Assembly: GCA_963969595.1 (NCBI GenBank)
Contig: OZ018410.1
Span: forward strand, 40,591,413-40,655,412
DNA: 64,000 nucleotides
Direction of reading: 5' to 3'
DNA from: Neckera pumila
Lineage: Eukaryota; Streptophyta; Bryopsida; Hypnales; Neckeraceae
Positions within the stretch are counted from its first letter, which is position 1. Each line of letters begins with the position of its first letter. The notes beneath the pieces were generated by a model that ran no database searches, had not been told where the DNA came from, and saw nothing but the letters and a program-made list of their open reading frames with translations. The translations under genes were made by a program, and so were the position numbers. Below, in pieces: positions 22,366 through 32,835 of the stretch.

Positions 22366-24189
22366 ATGGCCACGCTCACTCTAACAGCGGCGTCCTCTCT
22401 CTCCTTGCGTCTCGCCAATTCGGCAACCCACAAACGATCCTCTCCAAGCCCGGCCTCATTGTTGTGCGCAAAGGCTAGGTCTCGCATGTGAGTGTTCTGT
22501 CTTCCTCTTTGGACCTAATTTTCTCTCTTGGGAAGGCATTGGATCCTACCCTAGCTTGAGGGGGTGCTTGTGAGTGGCGCTTGTGCATGGGATGTAGTTT
22601 GGGGGCTTTGGAGGTCGAGTTTTGGGGTTGGAATGTTCTTGTTGCATTGGCGAGGATTCGGCTTCTCTTTGAGTTTGATGCTGCCGTAATGTGTGCTCGC
22701 ATCCTAGAAGGGATTGTTTCAAATGGAGGCATGATATTCCGAAAGTGGCCCACATTCTGTCGTTTTAGCGAGATTTTCTCAGGACTGACACCTCGCCGTA
22801 CGATATGAATTTGTTGTCTTGCCTCTCGAAATCGGTAGGGATGTGGAAGAATATGAAGCTTCTTTGCTTGCTCCTTTAGTGAATGCCGAGTAGTATGAAA
22901 TGGATTCACCTTGAATTTTGACGCTTCCATGGGCCGGAGAATTCTCTGCTCTCGAAGCTGAGATTAGTTCAATCCTGTTCACTGAACTCAAAGCTGAAAT
23001 TAGTTAAATCGCTGTCTTTGAATTCTGACAAATCGCTGTCAATTCTGTGCAGGAATGCAACAAGCCTGAGATTGCTACCCGCTTTAGGTACAGAAATTTC
23101 GCTCTTCTTCTAGGGTTGGTGGGCGTTCCCATTCCTTCTGTATTTCATTTTCTGCGCCCAGGAGTGTCTTCTAGACCTATTACTTTTTACTGTTTCTAAG
23201 GTAGGGTGCTCTAAAAGCGACCACCCTTCAGGGGCTGATTCGCGATTATAAGGAGTTTGGGTTCTTGAAATATTTTCAGTAAATTTTTAGTGAAAGAAAA
23301 ATGATACTGACATCTAAACCTAGTCGTTTCATAATTTTTGGACCTTTGCGGAATTAGTTACAAAATTTTGAAGTGGAAACGAAGTGGTCACTAGAAGCGA
23401 CCCTTTCCTAAAATGTACACGGTTCGTACATTGATAGTGCACTAATGAGTGCAATATGACCTCTCTACCTGAGGACGCTTTTAGAGCACCCGCACCCTAC
23501 CTTATAATACCCAATGGGTGAGAAAATGGGTGAGACTAAGCAACGGTTTGGAAGTTACGGTACCCAATGAATTTGATACATGTGTTACAAGCAATAGCAG
23601 CATGGGGTCCGTCATTCTAAAAAATGGATTTCTAATGACTGGTAAGCAATGTTATTTTAATATGTCAAATAGGGTTTTGAAATTTTCAATTAGTGAGGAT
23701 TACAGAGATGATTGTACTGATCATATGGAAAGATATGGAAATTAAGCATTTTTACTTGGCGTAAGGACATATGCGATTAGGTGCTTGTTTAATTTTCCTG
23801 TTGCTAATATTGATCTTGAAGAATTTCAAGGTCTCCTGGCTTGTCCACGAAACGTGTGGTTGGCACGAAATCGTTGGCAATGCTTGTTCTCTTTTCGAGC
23901 CAGTGAGAATGTTTGGCTTCACCATTTCGGCTAACGCGTAGCCTTTTCTGTTACAGGATCTTTCAAACAGCCATCACAACGAAGAAAGTGGCGTTGTGAG
24001 GCCGAATCAGTCGACACGAATGAAACAGTGGCAGCCGGGGAGCAAAAAGTTTCCCAAGTGAAGGAATCGCTTGCAGAGAAACAAGGACCTCCAGTCCTTA
24101 CTATTCTAGCGGGACTTGTCGGAGCTGTTCTGGTAATCTGGGGTCTGTGGTCTCTTATTTCGGCAATATTAGGCTTCTTTTTTCATTGA
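22366..24189 (+). CDS. Small, probably plastid-targeted single-pass membrane protein (129 residues)
   Basis: Three exons, 22366-22487, 23053-23087 and 23957-24189, join in one frame through GT-AG junctions (CAT|GTGAGT, TTAG|GTACAG, TTACAG|GA). The start is MATLTLTAASSLSLRLANS. The first 60 or so residues are rich in Ser, Ala, Leu, Arg and Lys and low in acids, as in chloroplast transit peptides. Then comes a hydrophilic linker (about 72-95, Glu/Lys-rich: EQKVSQVKESLAEKQ), then PPVLTILAGLVGAVLVIWGL, a membrane helix running almost to the C-terminus (GFFFH). The mature protein would be a short membrane protein with a polar N-terminal arm. Family not recognised. An alternative donor at CTG|GTAATC (about 24132) would truncate the helix. 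Intron 2 contains an inverted-repeat element (23198-23503). Confidence 0.65.
23198..23505. mobile_element. MITE with AGGTAGGGTG termini in intron 2 of the small membrane-protein gene
   Basis: The left end AAGGTAGGGTGCTCTAAAAG matches the reverse complement of the right end (CTTTTAGAGCACCCGCACCC then TACCTT), with a 6-base insertion in the right copy. TA on each side is consistent with a TA target duplication as in Tc1/mariner-type MITEs. The interior (about 300 bp) is non-coding. It should be spliced out with the intron. Confidence 0.65.
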
Positions 24190-25336
24190 GTAGATTACAA
24201 ACAAGGCTACTATTTGGCTACTCTATTGATTATCTTCGTGATGTATTTCTCGATTGCTTAAAGACTACTTCGTGTGTAAATATAAAAACCCGGAATCTAT
24301 TCCTTCGAAGAGGTCCGGTATTCGTGGTTGGTGATTCTTGCCAACTATTTTCAGGTTAAGTGTTTTTTCAAGGGGAACAAATGAATGCATGTGAATCAGA
24401 ATTCAGACGAGTGCCCTTATCTGCAAGCTGATGAAGCTTTTCGTCAGAAGGCATCTACATAAGCTGGGACGTTATATAGGAACAAAACTGCTAAAAGCAT
24501 TTCGCCACAATGTAGAATCTCTGAATGACTGCTGGAGGTCACAAGTGAGTCGTTGCAAGCCACCAGAAGACTATTGAGCAACGCAAGTGCCATTGAAGGT
24601 CTACATCCAGTCTATTCCACATGTCTGTGACTGCATTTCGTGCAAGAACCAATTTAGTGCGAGTGTCAGTAGCTTATCTGCCTACGACATGATTCTTCTG
24701 TGACCTATGATTGTACCAGTGCTGGGTTCAAATGGTCGGTTCAAATTGTCGATTGTACCAGCACTCGGTTCTGAACGGGGAGCAAATTTCTCACACCTGC
24801 TCCAGATCCCAATCATACACTCGGATTTCATCTTGCGAAAGGGAGATCAAGGCTTGCTCATCCAGATCAGCGGTTACCCTCTGGAGATTCCTTCTTGTAC
24901 CGATCGACGCTTGCGGATACCTAATCAGAGAGAGAGCCCCATCTCCAACATGATTCTTCTGGTGCAACTGTCGCATGATCTGCCTAATGGACCTTACGAT
25001 AACATCAGCCTGTACAAGACTCAGAAAAAGCCAATCCCTCTAATTTCCTAACTACACAATCCGATCTGTACGAGCGAAGTCTATTCATTTGATAATTGCA
25101 ACGATTTCCTCTTATTTAGGCCAACCAGCGATCGATGGACTTACAATGCTTTGCATTAGATAAAGATGGGCATGGACCAAAGAGCTCATGACCTCCTGAG
25201 CTGCAAACATAGGGAATGGGAATCTTGAATTGGTGTTCAGTTTTGACACAATTTATAGTTCAGATCCAAAATTCACACACCCTACATGATAAACTCATTA
25301 GCTGGAAGAAGATGACGACGACGACGAGGAGGAGTC
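24190..25336. other. Convergent intergenic region between the small gene and the ERF gene
   Basis: The two genes converge here, so both 3' untranslated regions lie in this interval. Two short related segments (GATTGTACCAGTGCTGGGTT-like near 24710 and GATTGTACCAGCACTCGGTT near 24751) form a local duplication. A GAC/GAG trinucleotide run lies at about 25313-25335, next to the ERF stop. No further gene is supported. Confidence 0.45.
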
Positions 25337-27521
25337 TTACGCAACCATGCAGAGCGTGGCGAGGTCCATGGAGCTCCAGAGCGCTTCATGGTCTTGGCTG
25401 CTGGTGCACTCGCCGCTGGCATCGCTGCTGCTGCCACTCTGATGAGGTTTGACATCCGTCGTGCTGCCGCTGGATTGCCCGTCCCACGTTGTAGTGGCGG
25501 TATAATCCAACCTCCAGAGCAGCGATGACGACGTCGTCGTCTCCCGTGGCGACAATGGCGGGGGTCCAGCCTCGTGGGGGGAGAGCGAGTAATCGAGCTC
25601 CGGCTCCGTCAAGAGCACGCATTCCTGGAAAACTTGGCTCGCAGGAGGACTATGGGCTTGCTCATAGGGCATCCCGAAGAATTTGCTCGTATGATGCTCC
25701 TCCAGCAGCACCCCGCTCGTGCAGGAGTCTCGATCAATGGCCTCCGCAGAAAAATCGAACGCGGAAGTGTACACTCCGGAGTTTTCACAGCTTAGGTCTA
25801 ACCCCAGCAACCCCGTTGAATCCATCCCAATCTCGTCCATCAACACGTAATCCAGCCATGGAATCTCCGGCCCCACAAACTCCGGGACGACGAGCCCCGG
25901 CACAGCGAACTCCTTCTCCCTCAGAATGCATTCCTCCGAGTTCGGGTATTCCATCAACGACTCGTCCTTGATGACGCGGGCTTCGTCGCAGACACGCATC
26001 GTCTCGCAGTTATGCTTCTCGTCGTCCAAATTCATGGCCTCTTCATCATCTGGTTGATGATGACCACCGAAGGGTGATCTGAAGTTCCGCCCTCCACAGA
26101 TGACCTCTTGAGGATCCGCCTCCGATGGTGCAGCAGCTGCGTACATGTCCCTGTTAGTAGCGCAGGAGCTGCTGATTTGGTGGGGGTACAGCGATGGCCG
26201 TGTCGTCGACTCTTGCAATGCGGCCATGTCATGAAACGGGATCGGATGTGGCGCCACGAAATGGTCCTCTGGGAATGCTAAGCTTTCCAACCGATGCGTG
26301 GTGAATCTTTCTGGATTGAAGCTCTTGAGGCGGGACTCCGTCGCTTCCACGAAAGCATGGTTCGCCGATTGCACTGGCCCTCCTGCAGCGGTGGCATCCT
26401 TCGTCGCCTGCATGCACTCAAAAGAGGATCTCGGCGAGGGGAGTCTCAGAAGGCCAGGAGAGGAAGAAGACTCCTGCGGAGATCCTGCAGTGAGACTGTG
26501 AGAAATAGCATTGGAGACGCTCTCAGAGGTGATGGACAGCTGAGGTTCCAGCTTCGGAGGGGAAGGAATCACCTCAAGCTTCGCCTTGCAGCCAGTGTCG
26601 ATCACGGTGCCGTGATCATGAAAAGGAGGAGCATCGAAGGCTTCCTCCTGCTCGAGTTTTGCAGATGCGAGAGGTGCATTATGTCGGTGGCCCAGCAGAC
26701 GAGCAGGCTTAGGCGAAGGCAGGAGGGGCGTTGTATGATCATCTACTGCAGCTGGCAAATCCAAACTGCGGATAGATTGCTGTACATCCTGTCTCACCAG
26801 AGGCGAAGGATTTTCAGGGGGTGGTTCTACTTTAACTTTGGGGTGATCATCTGCACCTTTCGGCTCGACATTGCGAGGTGCCTGTTTCTCGCCCGCTTTC
26901 GACGCGGCGGCGATTTGTCGAAGCCGGATGAGGCGAGCTGCTTTCGACGCGGGTACGGTACCCTCGCAAGCCATGGCGGGCACGAAATTCGTGCGCGTGT
27001 TGGCCCCTCGCAACGCACGCGCGGCTGCAAAACCAAAACAAGGAATCAACTGTCAAAATCAAATTGGGCATGGTTTCCTACGACGTGATTAACCAAACAA
27101 CTGCAAGCGAAGTACATCTATACATACCACTGTCATACGCCTTGGCGCCCTCTTCCGCGGAGTCAAAAGTGCCGAGCCACAAGCGAATCTTCTGCGTGGT
27201 GTCTTTGATTTCGGCGACCCAGCGTCCCGACGGGCGCTGCCGGACACCCACAAACCGTTTCTTGCTCTTCCCTCCTCCCGCGCTGTCCCTGTGCTCCGCC
27301 ACCGCGAAGCATCGCGAGACTTCCGAAATGTTGTTGCTCTCCGCGCTATCAAACGAGGCCCCTGCTGCTGCTCTCTGACGTTTCACACCCTTGCCAGACC
27401 CTCCCGCTCCTGCAGGTCCATTCCGCTCTCCGCTATGGAGGAACCTATTCGACGCTTTGAACAGCGACGTGGACGCAGCGGCTACGTTCGGCTTTCGGGG
27501 TGCATTAGACCCCGATGACAT
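25337..27521 (-). CDS. AP2/ERF transcription factor, RAP2.11/ERN-like DNA-binding domain (693 residues)
   Basis: Nuclear DNA-binding regulator. Two exons, 27521-27128 and 27024-25337. The intron falls inside the AP2 domain after AYDS, and the joined frame restores [18 protein letters not shown]. The domain (about residues 88-147) begins [20 protein letters not shown] and contains [20 protein letters not shown], with the invariant WLGTF, RAYD-type (KAYD) and RGANTRTNF parts. The TTQKI and SGRW variants are those I recall for Arabidopsis RAP2.11 and Medicago ERN1, not typical GCC-box ERFs. The N-terminal region is Ala/Ser/Lys-rich (KGVKRQR may be a nuclear signal). The roughly 545-residue C-terminal part is Ser/Pro-rich and acidic in patches ([27 protein letters not shown]), suggesting activation regions. 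It is unusually long for an ERF. The start ATG at 27521 is the first in frame. Confidence 0.88.
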
Positions 27522-30500
27522 GGTTCTTGGGACTTCTCTTCGATCAGGCTCGATCTATCACGCAGGAAAATCCGGTGCACCGCGAGTCTGTAATCTACAT
27601 CTGTACACGCACGACGACGTCGTCATGCACTGTACACTCGGAACATATATCGTTCAAACTAGTTGCTGTTGTTCAACATGCTTGCTTGCTGCTGCAGCTC
27701 TATGTATGATGCTTTACAGGATGTGCTGAATTAGCTGATACCTCTCAATCACTGCACGGATCCACCTTGAGTAGAATCCCTTGTGCTCGCTACCTACGTT
27801 CCTCATAGTGCTTGAGCATTCATCGTCTTGCTTGCATGTCAGTCCAGTCTGTCGGGAGCACCTCGGTCGACTCTCCTCCGATCCTATTGCAGGGCTACCT
27901 CCTAAAGTCCAGGAACGAAGCTAAAGATTAGTACGTCAGCCAGAGTGGATGCAGCAAGCACAATAATTTTTTGATGTCGTCAATAGAATCGCTAGTCGCA
28001 TGCATATGCGATGGCACAGTATCGCTGCTCCTTGCTACCTGTATTTCATGTTCTGCTTCAAACACAAGCAAAGTTTGACAAGTTCTAGGTACAACATGAC
28101 GATCGTCGCTGTGAACGAAAAGCAAGAAAGCAGCGACGACGTGTGTTGAAAAGGCGTTGGTGCCGGGGCTCCCACTTTTGATATTATCTGGAGCCTAAAA
28201 TGATCAAATTATTCTGAAGTCGCGACCTAGCTAGGTTCTAAATACGCCTGGCGTCTCTTGTACTTCACTCCGCTAACTCTTCTGTCGCAGGATATGTCCG
28301 AACGGATGGGACCTTCCACTTCCGTGTTTGGCGTCGGAGCATCAACGTTGTGCCCGGCAAAGGTTACAGACTGACAAGCTTAAGGACCGAGCTAGCTAGC
28401 ATGCTTTAGTAATTAGGAGATGAAGACCCTCTTACGTACGCACTTAACCTTCGCAAAGCTAGCTAGGGAAGACAGAGTGAACGCACGGAAGAGGCTTTTG
28501 ATCTTGTTCTTTGTTGATCATATCACTGGGTGGGTGTGGTCAGTGAGGGTGCAAGTTAAAGGAGCGAGGGCGACAAAGCGTACCTCTTGGGGATCACTGA
28601 TGGTGGGGAGTTTCTCGACTTCCACCCCACATGCTTATTCATAGAAAAGGCTGTCGTGGAGCCCTGATCAGCTCGCTTGGCCCCATCGCATGGCCTCCCC
28701 ATTTGCGAATCTGCCCGTCCCACCAGCCTTGCCGGACTACTAGTCAACTTTGATCGCTTCCTCTGGTTCCTGTTTCACCACGCTAATTTCATTCCATGCT
28801 CTCGTTCGTAATTCTCCGTGACACGAAAGGAGCGTGTCTGGATTAAACAACTAACAATCCATTAATTAAGTAATAAGGTCGATCGATCTTATAATTTGAA
28901 TATTCAGGAGGTAGGAATCGCCAGTTTACGATCAAATGTGGCAGGTTAGCTAGAAGGGTACTGATCTTCCCTTACCACAGTGAGGGTTATTGCAGCAGAA
29001 ACTGCTCCAGCCAGGGCGGTGACGGAATGGCTTGGCTTGCCTTGCCTTGCCTTGCGTTGTCATAAGGTACTTGTGAAAGTCGTTCGAGATGACAGCTTCT
29101 TTGTTAGTGCCCTTGCTTGACGTAGAAAGAGTCTGACAGTGGCGTGAACGGGGTACCCGAAATTGGGTAACTGTCGACTCGGCATGTTTGGTGCCTTCCC
29201 TGCCAACTAAGTCAGCCAGGGCAAAATTCGTTTTTTCGCCTACTAAGTCAATTATCCTATTATTGTTTCGCTGATGGTGATGACGATGAATTTTAATTTC
29301 ACTCTGAAATAAGTATATTTCTTCCTCAGCTCAGGGACGGTCAGGCACTGTACTTACTTGACCACGGGGTTAATGAATTTTGTAAGTCATCTTTGTGACA
29401 GAAGAATAAATACTTACACTAACGGTCGATATGATCGATTTGCAGCGATTCCGGAAGAGGATGTTCGCGGGGGTCATTTCCCCATTAAGTTAGCTGAGTA
29501 CGTGATCAATTTCCGCAACAGAAAAAAAGCTGGCCCAAAGCCGAACCAATCCGCGGACAGCACCGAACCTGCAGGAATATTTGGGTAGTGCCCTATCTGT
29601 CGTGCGTTCCAGCTTGTGGGGACCGCCATTCCTGACCCCATCCACATTCCGAGCTACAGCGATGAACTGATTGGCTACAGTAACACCATCTGAAAAAGAT
29701 CTACGCTTGATTTCTCGTTGCGTCTGCTTTTCCGACTACGTTGACGTCGCTGAAACTAGAGCCGGAACATGCTACTGTAGTAGCCAGTACATGCAGACAT
29801 GCGATGATTAGATCATTCATCAATTCGAACGGGAGTAAAAAGAATCTTGAGCCAAAATGAATGTAAAAAGCGTGCCCGATCCCCGGATAATTCAATTATA
29901 GGAGTAGTGTAGTTAGGTTCGATCTCCAGTACTGATTATTATTGTGGTGGGTTCCCTTGCCAGCCAGCATGCTACTGAGCTCGCTAGGCCCAGCTGATGC
30001 ACGAGAACGCTGTGAGGTGGAGGGGCAGCACCAATGGGGGAAGGGAGTCTTGGAGGGGAAGAGATAAGGACAAACCATAGCCCAATGCTGCAAGGGCTGC
30101 TTACATCAGCCCGGACCTCTTCAAATAATCAGCTTGCCCTAGATGATGGCAGGGCCCGTCGTGAGCTAGCCCAGCATCACAGAAAGGCCCTTCGTACAAT
30201 TGACCAGGTTCTAACTTACAAGCAGACACAATCTTGCAGGCAGGGAATGAGCCTCGCCAGTGATTCTCGCAGATATATGGAAGTTTCGACTGGACCGCTG
30301 GAGCCCGGGCTCACTGGGCTGTCTGATATTATTATCATCTAGCTTTTGGAGGGGGAATCTTTGTGCAATTCCGGGATATTCCGGAAGGCCAGCATATTCG
30401 ATCTCTTGGGCAAGCTCCCATTTCGAGCTGGGGGGTCATCTTGCTTTCTAGAAGTTCTAAAAACCTTGAATCAATATTCTTGAATATCAATATAATTGTG

Positions 30501-31000
30501 GGATTGGAGAGGGGATAGGATTGCCTGGGTCCTTTGGGTGTAGGACTGTAGGCTGGCCTCTCCAAACAGGACTGAAGTTGACCCGGTCCTTCCGGATGCA
30601 GTTAAACCCAGGGCAACGGCAACAAGAATCCCGGCAGGTTGGGGCGTTGGGCTGCTTGCCGGTGGATGTGGATCATCACGGTTGTGGTTGTGGTAGAACT
30701 GTCAAGATCAGGTAGGCAGGCTGCCTCCGTCCAACCAATCCACAAAAAGCCCCATCCCCACTTTGCCGTGCTCTGCAGGTCGTACTTACAAGTTTCTACT
30801 TTTTCATCAAGGAAGTGAAATGAACGAATTTTGAATTCGAAAAATTCCCTGGCAGCTTTAGAGGGATGAAACGCAAGACAGGTTCACAAGAAGTAAGAGT
30901 CGAAACAGTAGAGCCTTAAGACAAGTCAGCCCTGCAGTGCTCAATTGCAGACAGGTTCACAAGAAGTAAGAGTCGAATCAGTAAAGCCTACAGTCTACTA
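27522..31000. other. Upstream region of the ERF gene and gene-poor intergenic DNA
   Basis: Moderate-GC sequence with many short frames on both strands, none recognisable (for example 29358-29588 and 30034-30342 on the plus strand). The first kilobase above 27521 should contain the ERF promoter. A short GCCTTGCCTTGC simple repeat lies at about 29035-29055. A 40-bp direct repeat is at 30878-30990. No RNA gene was identified. Confidence 0.4.
30878..30990 (+). repeat. Direct repeat of about 39 bp, offset 73 bp
   Basis: GACAGGTTCACAAGAAGTAA followed by GAGTCGAA.CAGTA.AGCCT occurs at 30878-30916 and 30951-30990 with only a few substitutions. It is an isolated tandem duplication in intergenic DNA with no coding frame. 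Confidence 0.85.
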
Positions 31001-32356
31001 AAGAGGAAACGAAAGCTACGGACGTGCACGTTGTACGTCAATTTTCACTTTTGCTTGGTTGAAACACCTTGCCAGCTGCAGGCAAGTGATAAGATTAGTT
31101 CGGGAAAACCCAAAGAAGAATCAATCTCACGCGCGCTGACGGGAATGTTAGAAGCCGAACTGAATATGCATTTCCATACCACATTCTTGAATCTTTTAGT
31201 CAGTTTGACAGGCTTTGTACAGTATTTTATATCATATGTGGAATTGTGGATATGCATATTTACATTTGAATAGGATATCTCGTTTCCGACAAAGAGGTCA
31301 CGCTTGCCGTGAAGCAACTTGAGAGATCACATAACTTAGTTTGTGTACTCCCTGATAAAACATCTCAAGAGTGTGGATCTCTTGCACTTAGCGTGTAAAC
31401 TCCTCTTGGGTGGAGCAAAGCAAAAGCTAGGCCTTCCAAATGCGGTTGTGGCCCCGGGATTGGATTTTTGGGTTAACGAGTAAATTCATCTTAAAAGGGT
31501 TTGATGAAAGAGTTCCTACATCTTGAACTATGTAAGGTACTTACGTCAAAATACGTCCAAATAAGCAATTTAGCATTGTTCCATTTATTGAATTGTCTAT
31601 GTTGGAAACAGAAAACAAAACAAAAGTGCAAATTCTCTAAGGTAGCAAACAAAGTACACAAGTATGAAGTGTCTTCTCAAAGAGGGTTTGAAGCATATAC
31701 AAAAGAAAATAGGTGGAATAGTACTCTTCTACTATTCTCATCTAATTCCTTGTTAACTATTCATCTATAGTGTTTAGAGAGCGTAAAATAAAATTTCTTA
31801 ATAGTCTAATTTTTTGGGGACAAGAAGTCAGAAGATTGAAAGAATGAACATTCTAAATTCCCTTCTTAGATATTTTTGGGACACTATATGAATAAACTTT
31901 GAATTTCTAAATGATTGAAAATAGACATATCCAAAAGCGACCCTAAGCTCTCATGAATAGAGGCTATACATTTTAGGCAAGAGTCTACTTGTTCTAAAAG
32001 GGGGTCATAATTAGGCGCAACTACTTTAAGAGATGGAAAATAATTGCATTCACGAGGAAATACATAGCAAAATTAAATTTTAAATTTTTTAGAAAATACA
32101 TTGAGAATTCGTAACATTAGAGAAAAAGTTGGGCCTATGGAAGACCCCAAAGTTTAGTTTTGGCTGAGGAAATATTTTCCCTCCAGGCTATTTTGCTCAC
32201 CTTCTACTGCGCTGTTAGATAACTATTATGGGTTTTGAATCTGAGTTTAAGTATTCAATAATAAAAAATAAGGTACTCTAATGCACCTTAATCTGATGAT
32301 TGAATACCTTAAAATTGAATGCTAATTGAACTCCAACCAAATTTAGGAAAATAAAG

Positions 32357-32439
32357 CAAATGTCAATGAAATAAGTCTTTCACATTGCCATCAAAAAAAT
32401 TCTTGATGGCAGTATGAAGACTTTTTTCATTGACATTTG
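32357..32439. repeat. 83-nt near-perfect hairpin (miRNA-precursor-like or micro-MITE)
   Basis: The left arm, starting CAAATGTCAATGAAATAAGT and running to GCCATCAA, pairs with the right arm, from TTGATGGC to TTCATTGACATTTG, around a loop of under 10 nt. The arms are about 38 nt with only a few mismatches or bulges. Size and pairing fit a plant miRNA precursor or a small fold-back element. Neither strand resembles a conserved plant miRNA I know. Confidence 0.6.
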
Positions 32440-32520
32440 GTGAGAATGAAGGATAAAGAGGTTGTTTTTATAATGAAAACAAATTTCTATCATGAATTGC
32501 CAAAGAATGGTATTTTTAGA

Positions 32521-32835
32521 CTTCATTTAGGCATAGTAGAATAGGTATTTTGAAAGATTTTTGAACTAAAAAAAAATGGGTAATTAAGCAAAAATTTTAT
32601 CTCCACAAATTGGTTTGAAGTTTAGAGCCTCCAACTATAAGTTATAGACAAACTTCAAAGAAGATATTTGAAAATGTCAAAAAAAAAATGTTGCATCCAA
32701 TCCCTCTCAAAATTTTGTCTATAACTCTTAGTTGGAGTCTCAAAACCTCAAATGGATTTTTGAAGATAAAATTTAGCCCAATTTTTTTAGTTCAATTTTT
32801 TTTCAAAATAGTTATTCTACTATGCCTAAATAAGG
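32521..32835. repeat. Fold-back element of about 315 bp with TTTAGGCATAGTAGAATA ends
   Basis: The left end CTTCATTTAGGCATAGTAGA is matched by the right end TCTACTATGCCTAAATAAGG in reverse complement. Inner arms also pair (ACTATAAGTTATAGACAAA against TTTGTCTATAACTCTTAGT), so arms are about 150 bp. A truncated second copy in the same orientation lies at about 42725-42910 (CATTTAGGCATAGTAGAATA at its left end). Non-coding. Confidence 0.75.

Noticed and set aside
26294..27088. 264-residue plus-strand frame opposite the ERF gene
   Set aside because: It is antisense to a well-supported ERF exon, Arg-rich, and explained as a shadow of a GC-biased coding strand.
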